Source: Pandoraea terrae
Lineage (GTDB): Bacteria > Pseudomonadota > Gammaproteobacteria > Burkholderiales > Burkholderiaceae
NCBI RefSeq assembly: GCF_902459695.1
Contig: NZ_CABPRZ010000002.1
Span: 310,001-374,000 of the forward strand
Direction of reading: 5' to 3'
Length of the DNA: 64,000 nucleotides
Positions 32,138-40,304 of the stretch are shown piece after piece. Within the stretch, counting starts at the first letter, position 1. Each line of letters begins with the position of its first letter. The notes beneath the pieces were generated by a model. The model saw only the letters and a program-made list of their open reading frames with translations, was not told the DNA's origin and did not search any database. A program made the translations under genes and the position numbers.

Positions 32138-34636
32138 ATGACACTCTGGATCGTCGTTTTCGTGGCCGGCTTCGTCGCCGCCCTGTACGCCCGCGCACCC
32201 GCGTGGTCATGGCTCGCCGGCACGGCGCTGTGGGTCGCGGCCGGCGCAGGCGCCGGCTTGACCGGGCCGGTTGCCACGGCCGTTCTGGCAGGCGTGTTCG
32301 TGCTGCCATCACTTGTCATGGCGACGGGCCCGGTGCGCCGTGCCTTGCTCACGGCGCCGCTGCTCGGCAAGTTCCGCGCGATCATGCCGGAAATGTCCGA
32401 CACCGAAAGAGACGCCATCGAGGCCGGCACGGTCTGGTGGGACGCCGACCTGTTCTCCGGCAAACCCGACTGGAACAAGCTGCTGGCCATGCCACCGCCC
32501 GCACTGTCGGCCGAAGAGCGCGCATTCATGGACGACCAGGTCGAGCATCTGTGCGATCTGTCCAATGACTGGGAAAGCACCGAGGTGTGGCAGGACCTGC
32601 CGCCCAAGGCATGGCAATACGTCAAGGACGCCGGCTTTCTCGGCATGATCATCCCCAAACGCTACGGCGGGCTCGAATTCTCGGCTTACGCCCATTCGCA
32701 AGTGGTGATGAAACTCGCCTCGCGCTGCTCGGCCGCCGCCGTGTCCGTCATGGTGCCCAACTCGCTCGGTCCGGCCGAACTGCTGCTGCACTATGGCACG
32801 GAAGCGCAGAAGAACTACTATTTGCCGCGCCTGGCCAAGGGTCTGGAGATTCCGTGCTTCGCACTGACGAGTCCATACGCCGGCTCGGACGCTGCCGCCA
32901 TTCCCGACGTGGGCGTCGTCTGCAAGGGCGTGCACGAGGGCCGCGAGACGCTGGGTTTGCGCGTCACGTGGAACAAGCGCTATATCACGCTCGGCCCGAT
33001 CGCGACGGTGCTCGGCCTCGCCTTCCGTGCGCTCGATCCCGATCGCCTGCTGGGCGGCGACGAGGCGCCGGGCATCACCTGCGCCCTGATTCCGACCAGC
33101 CACCCGGGTGTCGTCATCGGGCGCCGCCACTGGCCGCTCAATGCCGTGTTCCAGAACGGACCGAATTCGGGCAAGGACGTCTTCATTCCGCTCGACTGGG
33201 TGATCGGCGGACGCGAGCAGGTCGGCCACGGCTGGCGCATGCTGATGGAATGTCTGGCCGCAGGCCGCGCGATTTCGTTGCCGTCGTCGAACGTCGGCTT
33301 CTCGAAGATTGCCGTGCGCGCAACCGGCGCGTACTGCGCCGTGCGCCGGCAATTCCGTACACCCATCGGCAAGTTCGAAGGCGTACAGGAAGCGCTCGGC
33401 CGCATGGGCGGCAATCTCTACGCCATGGACGCCGCGCGCCGCATGGCCGCGCTGGCCGTGGATCTGGGCGAGAAGCCGTCGGTCATCTCGGCCATCGCCA
33501 AGTATCACGTGACGGAGCGCGCCCGCAAAGTCGTCAACGACGGCATGGACGTTGTCGCCGGCAAGGGCATCTGCATGGGCCCGAACAATTTCCTCGCGCG
33601 CGCCTATCAGCAAGTCCCCGTGTCAATTACGGTCGAAGGCGCCAACATCATGACGCGCTGCCTGATGATCTTCGGCCAGGGCGCGATCCGTTGCCATCCG
33701 TATGTGCTGGCGGAAATCACCGCAGCGCAGAACGCCGACCGCGCCGCCGCCGTGCGCGCATTCGACGATGCCTTGTTCGGTCACCTGAGTTTCGTATGCA
33801 GCAATATCGTGCGCGGCGCCCTGCAAGGCATCACCAACGCGCGCTTCTCCGCAGTGCCCGCCAAGGCCGCGCCGGAACTGCACGCGTACTATCGCGCGGC
33901 GAATCGGCTGTCGACGCTGCTCGCGATTCTGGCGGACGTGTCGATGGGCACGCTCGGCGGCTCGCTCAAGCGCCGCGAAAGCATTACCGGCCGGCTCGGC
34001 GACATCCTGTCGCAACTGTTCCTGCTGTCCGCCACGCTCAAGCGGTATGAAGACGAAGGCCGCAAGACCGAAGACCTGCCGATGGTGCATTGGGCCGCAC
34101 AGGACGCCCTCTGGCAAGCGCGCGAAGCGTTCGAAGGCGTGCTGGACAACTATCCGTCGCGCGCCGCCGCCTGGTGGCTGCGCTGGAAATTCACCCCGTT
34201 CGGCCTGCCCTACCGCAAGCCGGCCGACGCGTTGGGCGCCGCCATTGCCGACGTCATGCAAACCCCCGGTGAAGCACGCGAGCGCCTGATCGCCGACTCG
34301 TATTCTCCTCGCCTCGAGATTGACGGTCTGGCGTACGGCGAACTCGTCTTCCAGATGAATCCGGAGGTCACGGCGATCGAGCAACGCCTGCGTGCCGCCG
34401 TCAAGGAAGACATGCTGCCGCCGATGCCTCAGAACCTGCCGGAGTTCTCGCAGTGGGTCGCACGTGCCGCGGCGCAGGGGCTGGTGAGCGCGGACGAAGA
34501 AAAACGTCTCACGCTGTATGCCGACTATGCCGCGCATGCCGTGGCCGTCGACGACTTTCCTGCCGACTTCCACCGCATGGCCCATCTCAAGCAGCAACAG
34601 GCCGCGCAGGCAGACGACCCATCGTTGGCCGCCTGA
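32138..34636 (+). CDS. fadE: Acyl-CoA dehydrogenase FadE
   Basis: An 832-residue FadE-type enzyme (E. coli 814), much longer than short mammalian-type dehydrogenases. Two N-terminal membrane helices (residues 1-62) precede the dehydrogenase core. Core motifs are CFALTSPYAGSDAAAIPD (flavin/substrate), QFRTPIGKFEGVQEALGRM, and VPVSITVEGANIMTRCLMIFGQGAIRCHPY containing the catalytic Glu. The C-terminal third is the DUF1974-type FadE extension. It catalyses the first oxidation of acyl-CoA in beta-oxidation. ATG 32138 has GGAGG 5 nt upstream. Likely repressed by the upstream TetR protein. Confidence 0.96.
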   Translation: MTLWIVVFVAGFVAALYARAPAWSWLAGTALWVAAGAGAGLTGPVATAVLAGVFVLPSLVMATGPVRRALLTAPLLGKFRAIMPEMSDTERDAIEAGTVWWDADLFSGKPDWNKLLAMPPPALSAEERAFMDDQVEHLCDLSNDWESTEVWQDLPPKAWQYVKDAGFLGMIIPKRYGGLEFSAYAHSQVVMKLASRCSAAAVSVMVPNSLGPAELLLHYGTEAQKNYYLPRLAKGLEIPCFALTSPYAGSDAAAIPDVGVVCKGVHEGRETLGLRVTWNKRYITLGPIATVLGLAFRALDPDRLLGGDEAPGITCALIPTSHPGVVIGRRHWPLNAVFQNGPNSGKDVFIPLDWVIGGREQVGHGWRMLMECLAAGRAISLPSSNVGFSKIAVRATGAYCAVRRQFRTPIGKFEGVQEALGRMGGNLYAMDAARRMAALAVDLGEKPSVISAIAKYHVTERARKVVNDGMDVVAGKGICMGPNNFLARAYQQVPVSITVEGANIMTRCLMIFGQGAIRCHPYVLAEITAAQNADRAAAVRAFDDALFGHLSFVCSNIVRGALQGITNARFSAVPAKAAPELHAYYRAANRLSTLLAILADVSMGTLGGSLKRRESITGRLGDILSQLFLLSATLKRYEDEGRKTEDLPMVHWAAQDALWQAREAFEGVLDNYPSRAAAWWLRWKFTPFGLPYRKPADALGAAIADVMQTPGEARERLIADSYSPRLEIDGLAYGELVFQMNPEVTAIEQRLRAAVKEDMLPPMPQNLPEFSQWVARAAAQGLVSADEEKRLTLYADYAAHAVAVDDFPADFHRMAHLKQQQAAQADDPSLAA

Positions 34637-34781
34637 TCCTCGGACCGCTGCCCATGCAACAGACGAAACCGCCCATGGCAGACCGATCACGTCGGCCGCC
34701 ATCGGCGGGTTCACCGGAGTGCAGGCGCGCCGGATACCGGGCGCCGCACGATGGGCTTTGCGAGGGCCTGCTCGGGCCTGC

Positions 34782-35036
34782 CTACGCCTGCGGAATCTCG
34801 ATCTTGACTTCGAGCACTTCGAGGTTGTCCTGACGTTCCAGACTGACCCGGATGTCGTCGTTGTCGATCTTCACGTACTTCGAGATCACGGCGACCAGCT
34901 CGCGTTGCAACGCCGGCAAGTAGTCGGCGGGCGGCGACTTGCCTGTGCGCTCGTGCGCGAGAATGATCTGCAGACGCTCCTTGGCGACCGAAGCGGTCTT
35001 TTTCTTCTCCCCCAGGAGAAATGACAATATCGACAT
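34782..35036 (-). CDS. minE: Cell division topological specificity factor MinE
   Basis: An 84-residue MinE. The N-terminal membrane-targeting amphipathic helix [13 protein letters not shown], the MinD-contact segment [13 protein letters not shown] and the C-terminal topological domain are all present. It drives MinD off the membrane and creates the pole-to-pole oscillation. ATG 35036 has AAGGAG 5 nt upstream. Last gene of minCDE, 9 nt after minD. Confidence 0.97.
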   Translation of the reverse strand: MSILSFLLGEKKKTASVAKERLQIILAHERTGKSPPADYLPALQRELVAVISKYVKIDNDDIRVSLERQDNLEVLEVKIEIPQA

Positions 35037-35045
35037 GCCCACTCC

Positions 35046-35861
35046 TTACTTGGCGCCGAAAATCCGCTGCAACAACCCCGGCTTTTGATAGTCGGTGAAG
35101 CGCATCGGTTTTTCTTCGCCCTTGAAGCGGTTGACGACGTCCTTATAGGCTTCGGAGACATCCGAGCCGTCGATATGAATGGCCGGCACGCCCTGGTTGG
35201 AGGCATGCAGAACCGATTCGGACTCCGGAATAACACCGATCAGCTTGATACGGAGAATTTCCTGGATGTCCTCGAGCGACAGCATCTGGCCGTCGTTGAC
35301 GCGCTTCGGGTTGTAGCGCGTGATCAGCAGATGTTCCTTGATCGGCTCGCTGCCTTCGATGGCACGCTTCGTCTTGGAGGCGAGAATGCCGAGAATGCGG
35401 TCGGAATCGCGAACTGACGAAACCTCCGGATTCGTGACGACGAGCGCTTCGTCGGCAAAATGCATGGCGAGCAGCGCGCCGCTTTCGATCCCGGCGGGCG
35501 AATCGCAGATGATGTATTCAAAGCCCATGTCCGTGAGGTCATTGATGACCTTCTCGACGCCTTCCTGGGTCAGCGCTTCCTTGTCGCGCGTTTGCGATGC
35601 CGGAAGAATGAACAGGTTGTCGCAGGCCTTGTCCTTGATCAGCGCCTGATTGAGGTTCGCTTCGCCCTGGATCACGTTGATCAGGTCGTACACCACGCGA
35701 CGCTCGCAGCCCATGATCAGATCGAGGTTGCGCAGGCCGACGTCGAAGTCGATCACTGCGGTCTTGTGGCCGTGCAGCGCAAGGCCGGCGGAAAAACTGG
35801 CACTGGTCGTGGTCTTGCCGACACCACCCTTGCCAGAGGTCACCACAATCACTTTTGCCAT
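35046..35861 (-). CDS. minD: Septum site-determining protein MinD
   Basis: A 271-residue ParA/MinD-class ATPase. Deviant Walker A SGKGGVGKTTTSAS with the signature Lys, switch DFDVGLRNLD, Walker B YIICDSPAGIE, and a C-terminal membrane-targeting amphipathic helix (PGLLQRIFGAK). It recruits MinC to the membrane. Start 35861 (MAKVIVVTSGKGG) matches the family. Confidence 0.98.
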   Translation of the reverse strand: MAKVIVVTSGKGGVGKTTTSASFSAGLALHGHKTAVIDFDVGLRNLDLIMGCERRVVYDLINVIQGEANLNQALIKDKACDNLFILPASQTRDKEALTQEGVEKVINDLTDMGFEYIICDSPAGIESGALLAMHFADEALVVTNPEVSSVRDSDRILGILASKTKRAIEGSEPIKEHLLITRYNPKRVNDGQMLSLEDIQEILRIKLIGVIPESESVLHASNQGVPAIHIDGSDVSEAYKDVVNRFKGEEKPMRFTDYQKPGLLQRIFGAK

Positions 35862-35986
35862 CTGTCGATGCCTTCCCAAACTATGGATGAATATTCAGGG
35901 CACGCGTTGCCACGCATCCGTCGAATCTTGTTTTTGATTCGCCGGTACCGACCGCATACCCCGCGGCGCCGGACGAATCCGTTACT

Positions 35987-36733
35987 TTACTTGAGCCCGA
36001 GGGGCTCGAAAATCAGCTTGTCGTCGACCAGCCGCACTTGCACCGAGCGGCCTTGCACTTCGGCGGGGAGCACATGCTCCCCGGTCCGGTAGATACCGGC
36101 GATGGAAATCAGTTCGGGCTCCAGGCAGGTGCAGAAAATCCGGGCGTCCAGGTTACCTCGCACCCCGGCCAGCGCGCGCCCCCGCAACGGGGCATAAATG
36201 TGAATATTCCCTTCCGCAATGACCTCTGCCCCATAACTGACGAGATCGAGCACCACCAGGTCGCCCTTCGCGTAGACCTGTTGGCCGGAACGCAACGGCT
36301 TGTCGATGATCGTCGTGGGGACGGCGGGCGGTTCCGGCGCGACCGTCGCTGCCGGCGCCGGTGCATCGACCGCGGCATCCGCCGCAGGGTCGTCCTTGCC
36401 GCCACGCGACGCGCGGCGCTCATGGCTGTCGAGCCATGGCAATCCGTCGGCATGCGCCCAATCCGCCTGATTCGGGTGCGCGACGACGCCGATCGGCGTC
36501 ATCTTGAACTCGGCAAGCAGCGCGGCGAGCTCAGGCACCGGCACGGTTTCGCCGGCTCCAAGGCGGCGCACGTCGATCGCCACCACGTCGCCGGCGAAAA
36601 ATTCGGGTGTCGCCTCGAAACGCTGCGCCAATTCGGTGCGCAGTGTGTCCAATTGCGGCGTCTTGACAACGAAATGCAGGGTATCCACGGCACCGCTGCG
36701 CAACTCGAAGTATGGCGTTTTCTTCTGCGGCAT
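35987..36733 (-). CDS. minC: Septum site-determining protein MinC
   Basis: A 248-residue FtsZ inhibitor. The N-terminal FtsZ-binding domain (about 1-105) is followed by an Ala/Pro-rich linker (about 120-145) and the C-terminal beta-helix domain: [32 protein letters not shown] and [12 protein letters not shown] are hallmark MinD-binding sequences. It sits 125 nt upstream of minD; the three genes form one operon with probable promoter at 36806-36832. Confidence 0.97.
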   Translation of the reverse strand: MPQKKTPYFELRSGAVDTLHFVVKTPQLDTLRTELAQRFEATPEFFAGDVVAIDVRRLGAGETVPVPELAALLAEFKMTPIGVVAHPNQADWAHADGLPWLDSHERRASRGGKDDPAADAAVDAPAPAATVAPEPPAVPTTIIDKPLRSGQQVYAKGDLVVLDLVSYGAEVIAEGNIHIYAPLRGRALAGVRGNLDARIFCTCLEPELISIAGIYRTGEHVLPAEVQGRSVQVRLVDDKLIFEPLGLK

Positions 36734-37070
36734 GTCTGGTTGTCGTTGATGGGCGGCGCCGCGCAAGTCCGAAGGATTCGCGTGCGAACGTTTGGAAATT
36801 GGGCCATTCTACCGTTGTCCGCGCCCGTGCAAACCCCGAAAAAGCAGTCAATTATGGAAAACGTGGTCTTTTGCACCGCAACAGGTGCACGTTTTCCGGG
36901 CCTCAGTGTCCCGCGATACCGTTTATCGGCGGCTCGGAATATTCCAGGATTCCGGTGCTGCGACGCAGCATCGAAAGTCGGAAAATTGTCGCGCAACTGC
37001 CATATTCGTGTCCTATTCTTAAAGTCCCTAATCAGGGACCCCCTGTTGAACCGCAAACCGGGAGACGAAG
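36734..37070. other. Intergenic region between minC and the 62-residue protein gene
   Basis: A 337-bp divergent region without convincing ORFs. It holds a candidate minC promoter and, at 37024-37039, a hairpin GTCCCT-AATC-AGGGAC 32 nt before the rightward gene. Confidence 0.5.
36806..36832 (-). promoter_or_regulatory. Candidate minCDE promoter
   Basis: On the minus strand TTGCAC (36832-36827) and TAGAAT (36811-36806) with a short 15-bp spacer, 73 nt upstream of the minC start. Confidence 0.4.
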
Positions 37071-37259
37071 ATGCTGAGTCATCATGAATTTGCCACCCTT
37101 ATGCTGGTCAAGGATGCTCCGGACCAAGTGGAGCTTGACCGCCCGGACCTCGATTCGCTACTGGAGAGCAAGCTGATCGAATGGGAAAAGTTGTCGACGG
37201 GCGCGCAACGCCCTCGATTGACTGTCCAAGGCAAATATGTACTCCAAGCTGTCGCGTAA
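37071..37259 (+). CDS. Small conserved-looking protein, unknown function
   Basis: A 62-residue soluble protein. Its sequence ends in LTVQGKYVLQAVA, and the pattern of acidic residues and a GXxVL tail resembles a small winged-helix-like piece (WEKLSTGAQRPRLTVQGKYVL), a pattern like the wing of MarR-type domains; this is only a suggestion. GGAG lies 6 nt before ATG 37071 and a terminator follows 25 nt after the stop, so it is a complete monocistronic unit. Codon use is like its neighbours. Confidence 0.8.
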   Translation: MLSHHEFATLMLVKDAPDQVELDRPDLDSLLESKLIEWEKLSTGAQRPRLTVQGKYVLQAVA

Positions 37260-37284
37260 ACGTTCGGTATCCTGCAAGAATACG

Positions 37285-37311
37285 AAAAACCCGCCCTTTG
37301 GCGGGTTTTTT
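37285..37311. terminator. Bidirectional intrinsic terminator
   Basis: A-run, stem CCCGCC/GGCGGG with a short loop, then TTTTTT. It ends the rightward 62-residue gene and can end the leftward pair of small membrane-protein genes. Confidence 0.92.
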
Positions 37312-37368
37312 GTTGGGTAAGTCTGGAACGGCACAAGGCTGACAGCCGCTTATCTCCGTTCTCCCCCT

Positions 37369-37533
37369 TCAATGGCCGTGACGCACGCGCTCCCAGAATG
37401 GGCGGCGCGGATCGACAAGTTCGCGGTGCTTCCGGTGCGTGCGCCAGTAATCGACGAGCACCAGCAATACGGCGACCATACCGAATCCGGCCAAGGCGAG
37501 CAGCACGAGCCATGGTGCTTCCCAAGCCGACAT
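37369..37533 (-). CDS. 54-residue single-pass membrane protein, unknown function
   Basis: A short gene on the minus strand with a near-perfect ribosome-binding site: GGGAGG 6 nt before ATG 37533. The product starts MSAWEAPW, has one strong membrane helix (about residues 8-28) and a basic tail (YWRTHRKHRELV, then RPFWERVRHGH). The tail suggests an N-out/C-in orientation. It follows the similarly built 52-residue gene by 29 nt, and both end before the shared terminator. I recognise no family. Confidence 0.68.
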   Translation of the reverse strand: MSAWEAPWLVLLALAGFGMVAVLLVLVDYWRTHRKHRELVDPRRPFWERVRHGH

Positions 37534-37562
37534 GGACAACCTCCCTACGTTTTTACAACCTT

Positions 37563-37721
37563 TCAGCCGTGACGAATGCGACCGCGCCCCTTCAGGCTGC
37601 GTAGCAGACGGCCACGGGCCTTCGGATGTTCACGGCACCAATCGCGGTCGACGAGCCAAGCCACCGCTGCCGCGACGACCAGCACGATCACCATCATGGC
37701 TATCAAGCTCCCTGAAAGCAT
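37563..37721 (-). CDS. 52-residue single-pass membrane protein, unknown function
   Basis: A short gene with AGGAGG 5 nt before ATG 37721. The product begins MLSGSLIAMMVIVLVV and continues to AAAVAWLV (one TM helix, residues 4-24), then DRDWCREHPKARGRLL and a very basic C-terminus ending in RHG, the same tripeptide context as the next gene (RHGH). The stop is 29 nt upstream of the next start. Tandem arrangement, RBS quality and like topology argue that both are real. Confidence 0.68.
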   Translation of the reverse strand: MLSGSLIAMMVIVLVVAAAVAWLVDRDWCREHPKARGRLLRSLKGRGRIRHG

Positions 37722-38146
37722 GGCGGCCTCCTATCTTTGACATGGCGGGATGGCACGCTTCCATTCTAGGCAAACCCCGTCAACTTGGGAACGGGAACGG
37801 CATCGGGGTATACGGGGGGAATCGCTCGCGAATCGGACCTCTGGCAAGATGAGCGAACGCGCTTCAACCCTGGCAGCGGATCGGACGCCCTCCCCCTGCG
37901 GCACCCAGGCAGGAAAATCCGGCCGACGACAGGATGCCGCGGAAAAATAACAAAAATATGTCAGCGAACGCCTGATCGAACGGAAATTCGCGCAGACGCC
38001 GCGCCAGGGACTCGGACACCGGCAGCAACGTCGCACAAGCGTGGTCGAGCCGAACTTTCCGCTTGTGCGCTCCGACTGTCTTGTCGCCAAAAAGAGCACA
38101 CAATGTTTCCGTGGCGACAGCCCCGTTCTGGATCCAGGAGCATGAG
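37722..38146. other. Intergenic region upstream of the SDR gene
   Basis: A 425-bp region between divergent genes. The part 37900-37965 is relatively AT-rich. A minus-strand frame at about 37960-38130 gives a protein-like but unrecognised peptide; it has no RBS and I do not call it. No promoter pair stands out. Confidence 0.4.
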
Positions 38147-38860
38147 ATGACGAAATTCGAAAGCCAGCGCGTGCTGGTCATCGGCGGCAGTTCCGGTATC
38201 GGACTTGCTGCGGCACAAGCATTCGCCGCCTCTGGCGCGGCGGTGACCATCGCATCGCGCAGTCAGGCCAAGCTCGACGCGGCGTTGTCCGCGATCGGGC
38301 CCGGCGCGCGGGCTGTCAAACTCGACACCACGGATGCCGATGCCGTGCAGCATTTTTTCGACGGGCACGATCCGTGGGACCATGTCATCGTTTCCGCCGC
38401 GCAAACCGCCAGCGGCCCGGTACGCAAGCTTCCACTGGCAGATGCCCAAGCGGCACTTGGCAGCAAATTCTGGGGGGCGTATCACGTGGCCCGCGCGGCG
38501 CGCATTCGAGATGGCGGCACCCTCACGCTGGTTTCGGGATACCTGAGCGTGCGCCCGAGCGCCGCATCGGTCCTGCAAGGCGCCATCAACGCCGCGATTG
38601 AGGCGCTGGGCCGTGGCCTTGCGCTGGAACTGGCGCCGGTACGCGTGAACACCGTGTCGCCGGGCCTGACGGTCACGCCGCTGTGGGACAAAATGAGCGA
38701 GGACGACCGGGCCACGATGTTCGCCAACGCAGCGGCACGCCTGCCTGCGCGGCGCGTCGTCGCAGCTGCCGACGTCGCCAACGCCATCATCTATCTGGCC
38801 AGCACGCCGAGCGCTACCGGCTCCACCGTCCTGCTGGATGCCGGCGGCGCGATCGCGTAG
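38147..38860 (+). CDS. Short-chain dehydrogenase/reductase-like protein lacking YxxxK
   Basis: A 237-residue SDR-fold protein. The N-terminal dinucleotide-binding motif VIGGSSGIGLA (residues 11-21) and the NNAG-position SAAQ are present, followed by VRVNTVSPGLTVTPL. Ser130 sits where the catalytic serine is expected, but the Tyr-x-x-x-Lys is replaced by Q144-GAI-N148. It belongs to a divergent SDR subgroup or is not a classical oxidoreductase. AGGAG lies 6 nt before ATG 38147. The gene is convergent with rdgC, 11 nt apart. Confidence 0.88.
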   Translation: MTKFESQRVLVIGGSSGIGLAAAQAFAASGAAVTIASRSQAKLDAALSAIGPGARAVKLDTTDADAVQHFFDGHDPWDHVIVSAAQTASGPVRKLPLADAQAALGSKFWGAYHVARAARIRDGGTLTLVSGYLSVRPSAASVLQGAINAAIEALGRGLALELAPVRVNTVSPGLTVTPLWDKMSEDDRATMFANAAARLPARRVVAAADVANAIIYLASTPSATGSTVLLDAGGAIA

Positions 38861-38871
38861 CAGCAGCGCCC

Positions 38872-39780
38872 TCAGGCCGCCTTGTCGAGCGCCCGTTCGC
38901 CGCCCAGCGCTTCGACGAGGTCGGCCAGCATCCTGGCGAGTTCGCCGGTCATGAGCGCGAAGTCGGCCTCGAACTTCTCGTCGTCGCCTTGCGCGGTCGG
39001 ATCGGCCGCATCCTTGATCACATCGAGCGGCGCCACGCGCTTGACGACAAACGCGTCGGTCAGCACGAACGAAATCCGGTCCGCCCAGGTCATCGCCAGG
39101 CGCGTGCAGCGCTTGCCCGCTTCGATATGGCGGCGAACGTCGTCGCCGTCGAGCGGATGGCGCACGTAGCGCACGGCCGCCTTTTCGTCGGCATTCGAGC
39201 GCAACTCGACATCCTGATCGATCGAGAATCCGCCCGGCGTGTCCGCGCCGGCGAGCCAGGATGTCATCGAGGCCACTGGCGCTTCATTGAGCTGCACGGT
39301 TTCCAGGATGATATCCATCGACTTCAACAGCAGGCCGCGCACTTCGTCGGCCTTGACCGGCGAGGCAGCGTCGATCACGAGCCAATGGTTGACCGGATCG
39401 ATCCACACGCGCGTATCGCGACGGATACCGAAAGCGCGCGGCAGCAGTTCATCCGTGACCTGCTCCTTAAGCTCTTTCATCTGCTTGCGGCCAGGCTTGA
39501 AGCCCTGCTGCTCTTCGAGCTCTTGCGCGCGCGCCTTGGTCACCTGATTGACGACCGTCGCGGGCAACAGCTTCTTCTCCGTACGGAAAACCAGCAGGAA
39601 CTGGCGATTCACGCTATAGACCAGCGAGCCGTCATCACGCGGCGCCGCCCAGCCTTGCGTCTGCATTTCGAGGCTTCCGCCCTCGCGAAACGCATGCTTC
39701 TCGAGGGCGTCTTCCATTTGGGCGACGCTCATCGACCAGCCCGCGGGAATTCGGTGCAACTGAAGATTCTTGAACCACAT
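38872..39780 (-). CDS. rdgC: Recombination-associated protein RdgC
   Basis: A 302-residue RdgC, a ring-shaped dsDNA-binding protein that restrains RecA. Family marks are the start [27 protein letters not shown] and the [18 protein letters not shown] block. The choice between ATG 39780 and 39786 is uncertain; 39780 gives the family-standard MWFKN start with GGTGA 5 nt upstream. Confidence 0.95.
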   Translation of the reverse strand: MWFKNLQLHRIPAGWSMSVAQMEDALEKHAFREGGSLEMQTQGWAAPRDDGSLVYSVNRQFLLVFRTEKKLLPATVVNQVTKARAQELEEQQGFKPGRKQMKELKEQVTDELLPRAFGIRRDTRVWIDPVNHWLVIDAASPVKADEVRGLLLKSMDIILETVQLNEAPVASMTSWLAGADTPGGFSIDQDVELRSNADEKAAVRYVRHPLDGDDVRRHIEAGKRCTRLAMTWADRISFVLTDAFVVKRVAPLDVIKDAADPTAQGDDEKFEADFALMTGELARMLADLVEALGGERALDKAA

Positions 39781-39824
39781 GGGCATCACCGCAAAAAAGC
39801 TTCGATTCTACCTAACTGAGTCGG

Positions 39825-40292
39825 CTACAGGAAACGATCAAGGATCTTTCGGCTCGGTTTATCCAATTGTCCGAGGTCCCGGATCAGGAAATGGATGCCG
39901 TGGCTGTCCGTGATCAGCAAGGTCTGGGGCCCCAGGCGGCGGATGTCTTCCTCGCCCTTGAGCACGAAATCGGCCGTGCCGCGATTCGTCTCGACAGTCC
40001 ACGTGCTTGGCGTCGCATACGTCGTTACGCCCGCGATGCGCGCCACTTCCGGCATGAACTCACGCGCCGCAAGCTCTTCCTTGACCAGCGCGCGCATGTC
40101 GGCGGGCAGCACGTCGAGCCGGTCAAGCCACGCGAGCTCGTGCCCTTCCGTGGACACCAGCGCAAGGCCGTCGTCGGGCGCGCCGATCGGGAACGCGCGC
40201 ACCGGCACCACGCCTTCATGCGCGACGCCGGCCGCGTCCGTCAGCACCAGGCGGCCAAACGCGTTACGGGACAATGTGAAATCGATCTGCAT
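39825..40292 (-). CDS. DUF1854 protein of the cyanophycin locus
   Basis: A 155-residue DUF1854 protein. Family features are the start MQIDFTLSRNAFGRLVLTD, a central LAWLDRLDVLPADMRALVKEEL and the C-terminal ITDSHGIHFLIRDLGQLDKPSRKILDRFL. Such proteins occur beside cyanophycin synthetase and an ABC transporter in proteobacteria, which is the context here: 12 nt after the ABC transporter gene and on the other side of cphA. No enzymatic role is known to me. It may bind or regulate the transporter or the polymer granule. Confidence 0.9.
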   Translation of the reverse strand: MQIDFTLSRNAFGRLVLTDAAGVAHEGVVPVRAFPIGAPDDGLALVSTEGHELAWLDRLDVLPADMRALVKEELAAREFMPEVARIAGVTTYATPSTWTVETNRGTADFVLKGEEDIRRLGPQTLLITDSHGIHFLIRDLGQLDKPSRKILDRFL

Positions 40293-40304
40293 GACTACGT
40301 CCGG

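Noticed and set aside
37864-38250. Minus-strand ORF upstream of the SDR gene
   Set aside because: Overlaps the SDR start, has no RBS and only a partly protein-like stretch; not convincing as a gene or fragment.
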